Shown piece after piece: positions 1 to 8,729 of a DNA stretch of 45,601 nt. The first letter of the stretch is position 1, and each line of letters starts with the position of its first letter. The DNA lies in contig JAEEOO010000039.1 in assembly GCA_016284315.1 (NCBI GenBank), positions 1-45,601 of the forward strand. Direction: 5' to 3'. Below the pieces are notes generated by a model. That model saw only the letters and a list, made by a program, of their open reading frames with translations. It did not search any database and had not been told where the DNA came from. The stretch is from Lachnospiraceae bacterium. Its GTDB lineage: Bacteria; Bacillota; Clostridia; Lachnospirales; Lachnospiraceae. The position numbers and the translations under genes are program-made.

Positions 1-83
1 AGAGAGTATGAGGTTGATAGGAATGAGGTGTAAGAGTAGTAATACTTTCAGCTGACATTTACTAATCGGTCGAGGGCTTGTTC
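1..83 (+). rRNA. 23S ribosomal RNA, 3' end (partial)
   Basis: The first ~83 bases match the conserved 3' end of bacterial 23S rRNA: a GTTGATAGG block, then GTGTAAG, then CAGCTGAC followed by TACTAAT-like sequence and GGTCGAGGGCTTG. The gene runs in from the left, so only the tail is seen. The exact 3' end is estimated by comparison with remembered Firmicutes 23S ends and may be off by several bases. No 5S rRNA follows before the terminator. Confidence 0.9.
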
Positions 84-155
84 AAGATAGGAAGTCTTGA
101 TGGTTGATTCGTGTTCGGTTTTCAGGGTGCAAAACCCTTGTTAAGTAAAGATACA

Positions 156-188
156 GACTACGACTTAGGTTGTAGTCTTTTTTTTTGC
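156..188 (+). terminator. Rho-independent terminator of the rRNA operon
   Basis: A stem GACTACGAC / GTTGTAGTC (one G-T pair) with a short loop is followed directly by a run of nine or more T. It lies ~75 bases after the 23S end and closes the rRNA transcript. Confidence 0.88.
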
Positions 189-211
189 TTAAATTGAGAT
201 GAAAATAATCG

Positions 212-240
212 TTGGGATTTTCATTCAAAAATGATAAAAT
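212..240 (+). promoter_or_regulatory. Probable sigma-A promoter for fruK-ptsI
   Basis: TTGGGA at 212-217 and TAAAAT at 235-240 are separated by 17 bases, and a TG one base before the -10 makes it an extended -10. It sits 33 bases upstream of the fruK start and just after the rRNA terminator. Confidence 0.55.
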
Positions 241-272
241 ATTTTTAGATAATAGAAATAAAGGATATCAAG

Positions 273-1205
273 ATGATATATACAGTTACTTTTAACCCTT
301 CAATCGATTATGTGGTCCGTATGGACAAGGAAATCAACTTTGGAATGACCAATAGAAGCGCTTCCGAAGAGTATTTTATCGGTGGGAAAGGTAATAATGT
401 CTCTTTTGTATTGAAAGAATTGGGACTGGACAGCATAGCAATCGGATTTGCCGCCGGATTTACCGGAGATGCAATCGTTAAAGGGCTTACCGATAGAGGA
501 ATCAAGTCTGATTATATTGTTTTACCCGAAGGTAATTCGAGAATAAATATTAAACTTAAGGGCAGTAACAAGGTTGAGACTGAGATCAATGCAAACGGAC
601 CTGTTATTGACGATGCGTCACTTAATAAGTTCTTTTACATTATCGACAAGTTAACCGATGGTGATATCATAGTTCTTGCAGGCAGTATTTCCAAGGGACT
701 TCCAACTACTATATATGAAGAGATCCTTGACAGATTATCTTCGAAAAATGTTTCTTCGATAGTAGATGCAAGTGGAGATCTTTTAAGAAATATACTTAAG
801 CATCATCCTTTCCTTATTAAGCCCAATAAGCAGGAACTTGAAGAATTCTTTGATGTAAAGCTTGATACTTTAGCAGATATTTTAAAGTATGCAAAGGCTT
901 TACAGGAAGAAGGAGCTCGTAATGTACTTGTCTCTTTGGGAGAAGAAGGAGCTTTTCTTTTAACAGAAGAAGGAAAGACTTATTATTCTCCTGCAATTCC
1001 CGGAAAGATCAGTAATACCGTCGGAGCAGGCGATTCAATGGTAGCCGGATTTATTTATGGTTATGAGAAGTTTCGAGATTTTGAAACAGCACTTAAGTTT
1101 GGTTCTGCAGCCGGTTCTGCTACGGCATTTTCTGATGATCTTTGCAAAGGCGAGGAAGTATTTGCATTATATGAAGGCATAGAGAGTAAAGATTATAAGT
1201 ATTGA
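273..1205 (+). CDS. fruK: 1-phosphofructokinase (PfkB family)
   Basis: This 310-residue sugar kinase of the PfkB/ribokinase fold phosphorylates fructose 1-phosphate (or a close ketose phosphate) with ATP to fructose 1,6-bisphosphate in the cytoplasm. The N-terminus MIYTVTFNPSIDY and the GGKGNNVS motif near residue 39 are typical of the FruK/LacC branch. The second PfkB signature NTVGAGDSMVAG, near residue 250, carries the catalytic Asp. AAGGA lies about 6 bases before the ATG. The gene overlaps the region before ptsI and ends 29 bases ahead of the ptsI ATG, so the two are probably co-transcribed. Tagatose-6-phosphate kinase is the main alternative; no fructose permease gene is beside it to settle this. 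Confidence 0.88.
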   Translation: MIYTVTFNPSIDYVVRMDKEINFGMTNRSASEEYFIGGKGNNVSFVLKELGLDSIAIGFAAGFTGDAIVKGLTDRGIKSDYIVLPEGNSRINIKLKGSNKVETEINANGPVIDDASLNKFFYIIDKLTDGDIIVLAGSISKGLPTTIYEEILDRLSSKNVSSIVDASGDLLRNILKHHPFLIKPNKQELEEFFDVKLDTLADILKYAKALQEEGARNVLVSLGEEGAFLLTEEGKTYYSPAIPGKISNTVGAGDSMVAGFIYGYEKFRDFETALKFGSAAGSATAFSDDLCKGEEVFALYEGIESKDYKY

Positions 1206-1234
1206 TACTGTCAACTGTGTTTAGAGGAAAACAT

Positions 1235-2950
1235 ATGGAACCCTTTAATACAGAGCCTTATCTTGGAATCCCTTGTTCACAGGGAATCGGTATAGGTCGC
1301 ATTTTTAAGATAAAAGACAAAAAAAACACTGTACCTTCGGAGGCAAGATCTCCGGAGGAAGAGATGCTGCGCATAAAAAAGGCACTTGCTGAGTATAAGA
1401 AAAGGACTCTAAAACTTGCCGAGAAAGTAGATATTAATCTCGGAAAGGGAGACGGAGATATAATCAGAAGCCATATCGCCATCGTTGAGGATGTAGAGAT
1501 GAATGAACTTCTCTATAAATTCGTCAACTCAGGAAAGAGCGCAGATCAGGCCGTTGATAATGTATGCGGAATCTTTGCAAATATTTTTGATTCCATGGAA
1601 GATGAATATATGCGGCAAAAAAGTGTTGATATTCTTGATATAAGCACTCAGGTGCGCTCGATTTTGGCCGGAGAAGAATACCTTATTTGTGATGTACCCG
1701 AAGGAACAGTGCTTTTAGGCAAAAACATTCAACCCTCGCTGGTTTCTTCTATAGAGAACGGAAATGTTGTGGGTATCATTTCTGAGTACGGAAATGAAAC
1801 ATCTCATAGCGCAATCCTTGCAAAAGCCTTGAAAATCCCAATGATATCCGGAGTTTCAGGCATATATGATTCCTGCGAAAATGATCAGAAAGTTATAGTT
1901 AATGCTATTGAGGGAGAGGTAATCCTTGATCCTGACAGAGAAACCTGTAAAGTATACGAAAAGAGAGAAGAAGAGTATGCCAAAAAGGTTTCCGAACTTG
2001 AAAAGTATTTTGGAAAACCCACCAAAACAAAGGATGGCGCCACGATCAAAATTCTTTGCAATATCTCAGGACCGGCGGATATAAGAAAGGTTATTGATAA
2101 TGACGGTGAGGGTGTCGGACTTTTAAGAACAGAGCTGCTTTTCATGAATTCCAGGTTTAATCCGGGTGAAGCCGAACAGTTCGATGCATATAAAAGAGTT
2201 GCTTCGGCTATGAACGACAAGCCGGTTATCATAAGAACTCTTGATATTGGCGGAGACAAAGAAATATCTTACCTTGAACTTCCACAAGAAGATAATCCGT
2301 TCCTTGGATTTAGAGCCATCAGATATACTCTTAAGGAAACTGAGATCTTTAAGATACAGCTTCGATCCATACTTCGTGCGTCCGCATACGGAAATGTAAG
2401 CATCTTACTTCCTATGATAACTACTTTGGATGAACTTCTTCAGGCGAAGGAATTGATAGAAGAATGCAAAGATGAGCTCAGAAGTGAACAGGTAAAGTTT
2501 AATGAAAACATTAGAGTCGGCTGTATGATAGAAACCCCTTCGGCAGCTATGATATCAGATATTCTTGCCGGGGAATGCGACTTTTTCTCCATCGGAACCA
2601 ATGATCTGATCCAATATACGATGTGCGCAGATCGCGGAAATTCAAGGGTTTCATACCTTTATTCCTCGTATCAACCATCGGTTATCAGGCTTATAGAGAG
2701 AGTTGCAAAAGCCGCAAAAGAAGCGGGAATTCCTGTTGGAATATGCGGAGAGGCTGCATCGAACGAGTTTTTACTTCCGCTCCTGATCGCTTTGGATTTT
2801 GATGAAGTCAGTGTTAATGCTTCTTCTGTATTGGAACTTCGAAAGAATATACTGGGAATATCCAAAGAGGAAAGCAAAGCTGTCACTGAAAAAGTCCTAA
2901 AAATGAGTTCTGAGGACGAAATTTTCAATTATTTGAGTGCAAAATCCTGA
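1235..2950 (+). CDS. ptsI: PTS enzyme I (phosphoenolpyruvate-protein phosphotransferase)
   Basis: Enzyme I takes phosphate from phosphoenolpyruvate and passes it to HPr at the head of the sugar phosphotransferase system. The protein is 571 residues, the normal size. The phospho-accepting His191 sits in GNETSHSAILAKAL and the active-site Cys504 in GICGEAAS; the Arg/Glu PEP-binding segment LGFRAIR is also present. The start at the ATG is chosen because AGAGGA lies just upstream; an in-frame TTG 33 bases earlier has no ribosome site and would add 11 residues that do not look like the family. HPr (ptsH) is not next to it. Confidence 0.95.
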   Translation: MEPFNTEPYLGIPCSQGIGIGRIFKIKDKKNTVPSEARSPEEEMLRIKKALAEYKKRTLKLAEKVDINLGKGDGDIIRSHIAIVEDVEMNELLYKFVNSGKSADQAVDNVCGIFANIFDSMEDEYMRQKSVDILDISTQVRSILAGEEYLICDVPEGTVLLGKNIQPSLVSSIENGNVVGIISEYGNETSHSAILAKALKIPMISGVSGIYDSCENDQKVIVNAIEGEVILDPDRETCKVYEKREEEYAKKVSELEKYFGKPTKTKDGATIKILCNISGPADIRKVIDNDGEGVGLLRTELLFMNSRFNPGEAEQFDAYKRVASAMNDKPVIIRTLDIGGDKEISYLELPQEDNPFLGFRAIRYTLKETEIFKIQLRSILRASAYGNVSILLPMITTLDELLQAKELIEECKDELRSEQVKFNENIRVGCMIETPSAAMISDILAGECDFFSIGTNDLIQYTMCADRGNSRVSYLYSSYQPSVIRLIERVAKAAKEAGIPVGICGEAASNEFLLPLLIALDFDEVSVNASSVLELRKNILGISKEESKAVTEKVLKMSSEDEIFNYLSAKS

Positions 2951-3082
2951 TAAATGGGATTAAGAAGAGAAGAGAATTCTCTGGCTTATAGCTATTTTTA
3001 GACGAAAAATCTGTATGTTTGTATATTTTTCTAAAAAAATTAAACAATTTTTGCTTATTGTTATTTAATTTTTTCAATATTA

Positions 3083-3091
3083 TGTTATAAT
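3083..3091 (+). promoter_or_regulatory. Extended -10 promoter element for cheV
   Basis: TGTTATAAT is a consensus -10 with the upstream TG extension, about 104 bases before the cheV start. No good -35 is seen at 16-18 bases, which extended -10 promoters can tolerate. Confidence 0.45.
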
Positions 3092-3194
3092 CTCTATATG
3101 GTCAAATATATTAACATGCTGTATGAGACCTATGATCTTTAAAAAAGTTCTTAGATTATACAGTGTCGCAAGGGCGACGGAATGTGAGGTATTG

Positions 3195-4100
3195 ATGGAT
3201 ACAAAGATTTTGCTTGAAAATGGTACTAACGAACTTGAGATACTTGAGTTTACCATTGGTAATTTCTCTTACGGTATCAATGTAGCTAAGATTAAGGAGA
3301 TTATCTCTTATCAGACAGTCACACCGGTTCCCAATTCGCATCCCAGCATTGAAGGAATCTTTATGCCGCGTGATATCATGATAACTGCGATTGACCTTAA
3401 AAACTGTCTTGGCCGCGGAACTTCTGAACCCAAAGGCCTTTTCATTATTACCAACTTCAACAGTTTAAATATCGCTTTCCATGTTGATGCAGTTCTTGGT
3501 ATTCACCGCGTATCTTGGAGAAATATCATCAAACCCGATGCAACTATTTCTTCAGCAGAAGCATCTGTTTCTACCGGTATCATCAAGAATGAGAACAAAC
3601 TTATTATTATTCTCGACTTCGAGAAGATCGTAAGTGATATCAATCCTGAGACAGGACTTAAGATCAGCGATCTTTCAGATCTCGGACCTCGTGACAGAAG
3701 TGATGTTCCCATCCTTATCGCTGAGGACTCAGTACTCCTTAATAAGCTTATCGTTGAATCCCTTACCAAGGCAGGATACGACAATCTTATCCACACAGAA
3801 AATGGCCAGAAGGCTTATGATGTTATCGTTCAGTGTAAAAATGAAGGCACTCTCGATCAGCATGTTAAACTTCTTATTACTGATATTGAGATGCCTGAGA
3901 TGGACGGACACCGTCTTACCAAGCTTGTAAAGAGCGACGATAAGACAAAACATATTCCTGTTATCATTTTCTCATCACTGGTTAACGAAGAAATGAGAAG
4001 AAAAGGTGAGTCCCTGGGTGCTGATGCTCAGCTTTCAAAGCCTGAGATCGGTAATCTCGTTAAGATCGTTGATGAACTTGTTAAAGAAAAAGGCTTATAA
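3195..4100 (+). CDS. cheV: CheV-type chemotaxis coupling protein (CheW domain plus receiver)
   Basis: CheV couples chemoreceptors to CheA and takes part in adaptation through a phosphorylatable receiver domain. Residues ~15-160 form a CheW-like domain (LEFTIGNFSYGINVAKIKEI, then VTPVPN.HP.IEGIF). Residues ~170-300 form a response-regulator receiver with acidic residues in LIAED, the phospho-acceptor Asp230 in ITDIEMPEMDG, and a conserved Lys in LSKPE. The length of 301 residues matches the family. The ATG at 3195 is chosen over an upstream in-frame ATG at 3123 because GAGGT lies just before it and the protein then starts at the usual point. No other chemotaxis gene is adjacent; a strong terminator follows, so it is probably a single-gene unit. 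Confidence 0.9.
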   Translation: MDTKILLENGTNELEILEFTIGNFSYGINVAKIKEIISYQTVTPVPNSHPSIEGIFMPRDIMITAIDLKNCLGRGTSEPKGLFIITNFNSLNIAFHVDAVLGIHRVSWRNIIKPDATISSAEASVSTGIIKNENKLIIILDFEKIVSDINPETGLKISDLSDLGPRDRSDVPILIAEDSVLLNKLIVESLTKAGYDNLIHTENGQKAYDVIVQCKNEGTLDQHVKLLITDIEMPEMDGHRLTKLVKSDDKTKHIPVIIFSSLVNEEMRRKGESLGADAQLSKPEIGNLVKIVDELVKEKGL

Positions 4101-4115
4101 TCATACTAACTATTC

Positions 4116-4146
4116 AAAGGGCTGTGGTTTTTCCACGGCCCTTTTT
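4116..4146 (+). terminator. Rho-independent terminator after cheV
   Basis: AAAGGGCTGTGG and CCACGGCCCTTT form a GC-rich stem with a TTTTT loop, and the 3' side runs into T's. It separates cheV from the next gene. Confidence 0.88.
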
Positions 4147-4208
4147 GAATTATTGAAATTACCCCGAATTCACTAAGGAAACTAAGCACGATAATAACTG
4201 TTATTTTA

Positions 4209-4237
4209 TTGAATAAGTCGCTTCTTTATGTTAAAAT
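4209..4237 (+). promoter_or_regulatory. Probable promoter of the large acidic protein gene
   Basis: TTGAAT at 4209-4214 and TAAAAT at 4232-4237 are 17 bases apart, with TG one base upstream of the -10. It lies ~50 bases before the start codon. Confidence 0.55.
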
Positions 4238-4285
4238 ATAAAAGTATTTTTATGTAAAAAAATATAAGAGGGATTGGACAACATT

Positions 4286-7200
4286 ATGGCATCTTCGGAA
4301 GAATATTTAGATAAGCTTTTAAAAGACATGATGGGAAGTTCCAGCGAGGAGATCGAACAGGCTGCCAAGCAGGATACTTCATCTGACATACCTCAAGATG
4401 TTGATACTATGGGCATTTCAATTGATAGTGCACCATCTTTAACACCTGCCGAGGAACTTCCGCTTGATTCTGAGATAGCGGATCTTATGGCAGATATCAT
4501 GCCGGCTTTCGATGCCGGCTTAAAGTCCGTGCCCGAAGATTATAATGATATTGCAACAATCGAGAAATCTCACAATGAGCCTGTATCCGGCTCTGTATTT
4601 TCTGATATTGATATTCCTGCGGAGGAAACTCCGGAACCCGAACCTGAACTAAATATGGACGATCTTGTCCTTGAGGAGCCTGTGGTTGAGGAGACAGTAC
4701 CTGAAGTAGCTGTAGAAGAAACCATTGGTGACCTTCCTCCTATCGAAGGACTTGATCTGGATACTCTTTCATTTGATGAGCCTGCTGTAGAAGAAGCTGC
4801 TACTGAAGAGCCTTCTATAGATATGCCTTCATTTGATGAATTAAATCTTGAAGAGCCCGTGGTTGAGGAGACTGTCTTAGAGGAGCCTGTTATTGAGGAG
4901 CCTGTTATTGAGGAACCTGTTATTGAGGAATCTGTTTTTGAGGAACCTGTTATTGAGGAACCCGTTGTAGAAGAGGCTGTTTCTGAAGAAGCTCCGCTTG
5001 ATCTTGGGGCGATTGATATTCCGGGCATGGAGAATCTTGAGGGACTTCTTGATAGCATGCCCACAGAGGAAGAAATCACTGTAGAGGAACCTGCTTCAGA
5101 TGAGTTAAAGCTTGATTTCCCCACTGAGGAGGAGATCACTCTTGATATGCCCGAATTCCCTACAGAGGAAGATATCACTGTAGAGGAGCCTGCTTCAGAT
5201 GAGTTAAAACTTGATTTCCCCACTGAGGAGGAGATCACTCTTGATATGCCCGAACTTCCTACGGAGGAAGAGATCACTGCAGAGGAGCCTGCCGCAGACG
5301 ATATAAAACTTGACTTTCCTACAGAAGAAGAGATCACTGCAGAGGAGCCTGCCGGCGATCTTGATCTTGGAATCGATATGGCGGAGATTGAGGCTCTTAA
5401 TGCCGAGATTGAGGCAGAGGAAGAACTTCCCGATGAGAACGATATTGAAAAGATGCTTGCTCAGGCTCAGGGTGAAGGCACTTCTGAGGATGCACCCGCT
5501 GATCTTGACGCTCTTTCACTTGATGATCTTATCGAAACAACAAACGATGGTGAGAGCTCTGAAATCGGAGATCTTCTTGATAAGAATGAGCGAAATGAGC
5601 TTATAGAAGGCATTGCAGAAGCTGATGCAACCCCCGAGGTATCTGCGGGAGCCCTTTTCTTTGGCAAGGGTGCAGAAGAAGATCCTTCTCTTGATGACCT
5701 TGATCCCAAGGAGAGAAAGAAAGCAGAAAAGAAAAAGCAGAAAGAAGAAAAAGCTGCTGCAAAAAAGAAAGCCAAAGAGGAAAAGGCTGCAGCTAAGGCG
5801 GCTAAGAAGAATAAGAAAAACGCCGAGGCTGAAGGTGATGTTCATGTACCTGAGGCTTCTGAAGTTGGCTCTGATGTAGAGATTCATGACACCGACATGA
5901 GCGATGTTGAGGCTCTTCTTGCAGGAGCTGAACTTGCCGGTGCTGCTGGGGATACGGCTGAGGAAGCAAATCCTGAAGGAGACTCTGCTGATCTTGGAGA
6001 TATTTCACTTGATCTTGGGGATATCAATATAGAGGGAGAACCCGCAGCTGATGAAACAGCATCTGCAGATGCCGATCTTGATCTTATTGGGCCTGATATG
6101 GATCTTCTCGGAGGAGATGCCGGTATTGATTCCCCTGCGGATGATGGCAGAGTTGAACTTACGGAAGATAGCGTTGGATTCCACCCCGAAGGAGAGAGTG
6201 AAGGTGAAGACGCTGAATTTGAGATAGATCTTGATAGCTTTGGAGACGACTTCTCCCTCGATGGAGAATCATCAGGCGAAGATGATAAAACTTCAGGCGG
6301 AGGCGGCGGAGCGGCGCCGTTAGCTGATAATCCTGTAACCGATGGTGAAAAGCAGGGCGGATTCCTTGCTAAGGTCAAAGGTATCTTTGGCAAAATCCTT
6401 GGTGCCATGACCGAATCCGATGAAGATGATGAACTTGATGAAGCATCTTCCTTAAAGCTTTCCGATGAAAACGCCCAGATCCTTGAAGATATGAATAACG
6501 AGGGCGATGACGGAAAGAAGAAAAAGAAGGATAAGAAGGGCAAGAAGGATAAAAAAGGCGGCGACGAAGAAGGTGAAGGCGAGGAGGAGAAGAAGCCCGC
6601 TAAGCCTAAGAAGGAAAAGAAGCCCAAGAAAGAAAAACCTGCTCCCGAACCTGAAAAGCCCGGAGCAAAGAAACTTTCTACTAAGAAGATCGCCATGGTC
6701 GTTATCGTGTGTGCGATGTTTGCGGGACTTATATTCCTGGTTGTTCATTTCGCCGGTGAGTTCTCTGTTAAGAAACAAGCAAGAGCAGCGTACAGAAATG
6801 AGGATTACCAGACCTGTTATCAGGATCTATTTGGCAAGGAACTTAATGAGACTGAAACCATTATGTTCAACAGTTCCGAATGCATTTTAAAGATAAGACT
6901 CTGGCTCAGAGAATATGAGATGCTTGCCGATGAAGGCTCTGAGGTTAAGGCTTTGGACAGCCTGATCCAGTCGGTAAATGCTTATCCCGGTCTTAAACTG
7001 ACCGCTGAAGAATGGAATTGTGTTGATAAGGTTGATCCTTCTTATCAGGAGATGCTCACTATCCTTCAGAATAAGTACGGACTTACATCCGATGAGGCAT
7101 TCCTTATTGCGGCGGAGCCCGATGATCTTACTTATACAAGACTTATCTATTATATTGCAGGCGGAAAGACATACCAGCAGGCAATGGATAAGATCAACGG

Positions 7201-7315
7201 AGTTTCGGAAGAGCCGGAGACTCCTGAGGTAGAGGTGATCCAAAGAGAAGATCTGCTTCCCGAAGAAGACAGCATGGAAAGTGGCAATTTTGTCGAGACT
7301 ACAGGAAATGAGTGA
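4286..7315 (+). CDS. Large acidic repeat protein with one membrane segment, unknown function
   Basis: I do not recognise this 1009-residue protein. Residues 1 to ~470 are very acidic and probably disordered. They include a run of five-residue VIEEP-like units (DNA 4850-4980) and a 33-residue repeat made of a 20- plus a 13-residue part, both opening with PTEEEIT (DNA 5060-5360). Two Lys-rich blocks follow, near residues 480-515 and 735-800. A single hydrophobic segment at about 802-824 (IAMVVIVCAMFAGLIFLVV) is preceded by Lys residues, so the acidic part should be cytoplasmic and the last ~185 residues outside. That C-terminal part looks folded and helical. The start at ATG 4286 is uncertain: AGAGGGA lies 13 bases upstream, and a TTG at 4274 is in frame. 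It has its own promoter. It ends 9 bases before hisH, which may be co-transcribed, but the functions look unrelated. Confidence 0.8.
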   Translation: MASSEEYLDKLLKDMMGSSSEEIEQAAKQDTSSDIPQDVDTMGISIDSAPSLTPAEELPLDSEIADLMADIMPAFDAGLKSVPEDYNDIATIEKSHNEPVSGSVFSDIDIPAEETPEPEPELNMDDLVLEEPVVEETVPEVAVEETIGDLPPIEGLDLDTLSFDEPAVEEAATEEPSIDMPSFDELNLEEPVVEETVLEEPVIEEPVIEEPVIEESVFEEPVIEEPVVEEAVSEEAPLDLGAIDIPGMENLEGLLDSMPTEEEITVEEPASDELKLDFPTEEEITLDMPEFPTEEDITVEEPASDELKLDFPTEEEITLDMPELPTEEEITAEEPAADDIKLDFPTEEEITAEEPAGDLDLGIDMAEIEALNAEIEAEEELPDENDIEKMLAQAQGEGTSEDAPADLDALSLDDLIETTNDGESSEIGDLLDKNERNELIEGIAEADATPEVSAGALFFGKGAEEDPSLDDLDPKERKKAEKKKQKEEKAAAKKKAKEEKAAAKAAKKNKKNAEAEGDVHVPEASEVGSDVEIHDTDMSDVEALLAGAELAGAAGDTAEEANPEGDSADLGDISLDLGDINIEGEPAADETASADADLDLIGPDMDLLGGDAGIDSPADDGRVELTEDSVGFHPEGESEGEDAEFEIDLDSFGDDFSLDGESSGEDDKTSGGGGGAAPLADNPVTDGEKQGGFLAKVKGIFGKILGAMTESDEDDELDEASSLKLSDENAQILEDMNNEGDDGKKKKKDKKGKKDKKGGDEEGEGEEEKKPAKPKKEKKPKKEKPAPEPEKPGAKKLSTKKIAMVVIVCAMFAGLIFLVVHFAGEFSVKKQARAAYRNEDYQTCYQDLFGKELNETETIMFNSSECILKIRLWLREYEMLADEGSEVKALDSLIQSVNAYPGLKLTAEEWNCVDKVDPSYQEMLTILQNKYGLTSDEAFLIAAEPDDLTYTRLIYYIAGGKTYQQAMDKINGVSEEPETPEVEVIQREDLLPEEDSMESGNFVETTGNE
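4850..4980 (+). repeat. Tandem 15-bp coding repeat (VIEEP units)
   Basis: Units close to GAGGAGCCTGTTATT recur back to back with small changes, encoding V-I-E-E-P pentads inside the acidic protein. The near-identity at DNA level suggests recent expansion by slippage or recombination. Confidence 0.85.
5060..5360 (+). repeat. Tandem 99-bp coding repeat (33-residue units)
   Basis: Copies begin at 5060, 5159 and 5258, exactly 99 bases apart, followed by a shorter copy starting at 5318 (60 bases later). Each unit encodes two PTEEEIT segments. The first two units are almost identical at DNA level. Confidence 0.9.
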
Positions 7316-7324
7316 TAAGCAGAT

Positions 7325-7942
7325 ATGATAGCAATTATTGATTACGATGCAGGTAATATTAAGAGCGTGGAAAAAGCGCTTGTTAAGATCGGTGAAGATG
7401 TGATCCTTACAAGAGATGCCGAAACAATCCTTTCAGCTGACGGTGTTATTTTACCCGGTGTTGGAGCTTTCGGAGATGCCATGGATAAGCTTAATTCATA
7501 TGGTTTAGCCGATGTTTTAAGAGAAGTGGCAAAGAGAAATATTCCGCTTTTAGGCATTTGCCTTGGTCAGCAGCTTTTGTTTGATTCAAGCGAAGAATCT
7601 CCCGGAGTAAAGGGACTGGGGATCCTTAAAGGAAAAGTAGTAAGGATTCCCGATACCGGACTTAAGATTCCCCACATTGGTTGGAATGATCTTAAGTATC
7701 CCAATCCCGGAAGACTTTATAAGGGAATTGATGAAGGGGCTTATGTATATTTTGTCCATTCCTTTTATCTTGAAGCAGAGGATAAGAGTATTGTAAAAGC
7801 AACTACCGAATACGGATGTACCATAGAAGCATCCGTAGAGTCAGGAAACGTTTTTGCTACTCAGTTCCATCCGGAAAAGAGTTCTGATGTTGGGCTTAAG
7901 ATCCTCGAGAATTTTGTCAGTGTAGTTAAGCAAAACAGGTAA
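7325..7942 (+). CDS. hisH: Imidazole glycerol phosphate synthase, glutaminase subunit
   Basis: HisH releases ammonia from glutamine and passes it to HisF in histidine biosynthesis. The 205-residue protein shows the class I glutaminase features: GVGAFGDAM, nucleophile Cys79 in [11 protein letters not shown], and the His/Glu pair in TQFHPEKSS. The gene starts 9 bases after the preceding stop with no strong ribosome site, and hisF follows after 16 bases. The partner subunit directly downstream confirms the assignment. Confidence 0.95.
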   Translation: MIAIIDYDAGNIKSVEKALVKIGEDVILTRDAETILSADGVILPGVGAFGDAMDKLNSYGLADVLREVAKRNIPLLGICLGQQLLFDSSEESPGVKGLGILKGKVVRIPDTGLKIPHIGWNDLKYPNPGRLYKGIDEGAYVYFVHSFYLEAEDKSIVKATTEYGCTIEASVESGNVFATQFHPEKSSDVGLKILENFVSVVKQNR

Positions 7943-7958
7943 GGCCGGAGTAATAATA

Positions 7959-8717
7959 ATGCACACAAAAAGAGTTATCCCCTGTCTTGATGTAAAAGAT
8001 GGCAGGGTAGTTAAAGGTATAAATTTTGTTAATCTGAAGGATGCAGGTGATATTTCAGAAGTTGCTTCCGCTTACGATAAAGCAGGAGCAGATGAGCTTG
8101 TATTCCTTGATATTACAGCTTCCAGCGACTCAAGAGACACTCAGCTTGAGTGGGTAAGGGAAGTTGCTTCAAGAGTTTTTATTCCCTTCACCGTAGGCGG
8201 CGGAATCAGAACGGTTGAAGATTTCAAAGCTATATTAAGAGAAGGAGCAGATAAGATAGCAATTAATTCAGCAGCTATCATGAATCCTCAGCTCATAAGT
8301 GATGGAGCCGATAAGTTCGGTTCTCAATGCGTTGTTGTAGCTATTGATGCCAAGAGACGCGAGGACGGCAAGGGCTGGACGATCTACAAAAACGGCGGCC
8401 GTGTTGATATGGGAATCGATGCGGTTGAATGGGCTATGAAGGCTGAAAAACTTGGAGCCGGAGAAATACTTTTGACAAGTATGGATTGTGACGGAACCAA
8501 GGATGGTTATGATCTTGAACTTACAAAGATCATTTCTGAAAACGTAAAGATCCCTGTTATCGCTTCCGGCGGTGCAGGTAAATTGGAGCATTTTTATGAT
8601 GCTCTTAATGTGGGAGCGGAGGCTGTTCTTGCAGCATCTCTTTTCCACTATAAAGAACTTGAGATTAAACAGGTAAAGGAATATTTGAGAGGCCGCGGCG
8701 TAAGCGTAAGGCTTTGA
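7959..8717 (+). CDS. hisF: Imidazole glycerol phosphate synthase, cyclase subunit
   Basis: HisF condenses ammonia with PRFAR to give imidazole glycerol phosphate and AICAR, linking histidine and purine synthesis. The 252-residue TIM barrel has the catalytic Asp11 in [14 protein letters not shown] and Asp130 in VVVAIDAKR. Phosphate-binding glycine motifs are seen in FTVGGGIR and IASGGAG. GGAG lies ~9 bases before the ATG. It forms one complex with HisH, encoded just upstream; no other his gene is in the window. Confidence 0.96.
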   Translation: MHTKRVIPCLDVKDGRVVKGINFVNLKDAGDISEVASAYDKAGADELVFLDITASSDSRDTQLEWVREVASRVFIPFTVGGGIRTVEDFKAILREGADKIAINSAAIMNPQLISDGADKFGSQCVVVAIDAKRREDGKGWTIYKNGGRVDMGIDAVEWAMKAEKLGAGEILLTSMDCDGTKDGYDLELTKIISENVKIPVIASGGAGKLEHFYDALNVGAEAVLAASLFHYKELEIKQVKEYLRGRGVSVRL

Positions 8718-8729
8718 TATTTGATAAAA

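Noticed and set aside
84-155. A possible 5S rRNA after the 23S end.
   Set aside because: The stretch is only ~70 bases long and has none of the conserved 5S stems.
2954-3001. A 15-codon open frame after ptsI.
   Set aside because: It has no ribosome site and no known small-protein features.
4850-5360. Regular DNA repeats that could suggest a CRISPR array.
   Set aside because: The repeats have no unique spacers, stay in the reading frame and encode periodic protein sequence.
4570-6696. Long open frames on the - strand opposite the acidic protein gene, rich in Ser.
   Set aside because: They are the complement of Glu/Pro/Asp codon repeats; they have no ribosome site and no family features.
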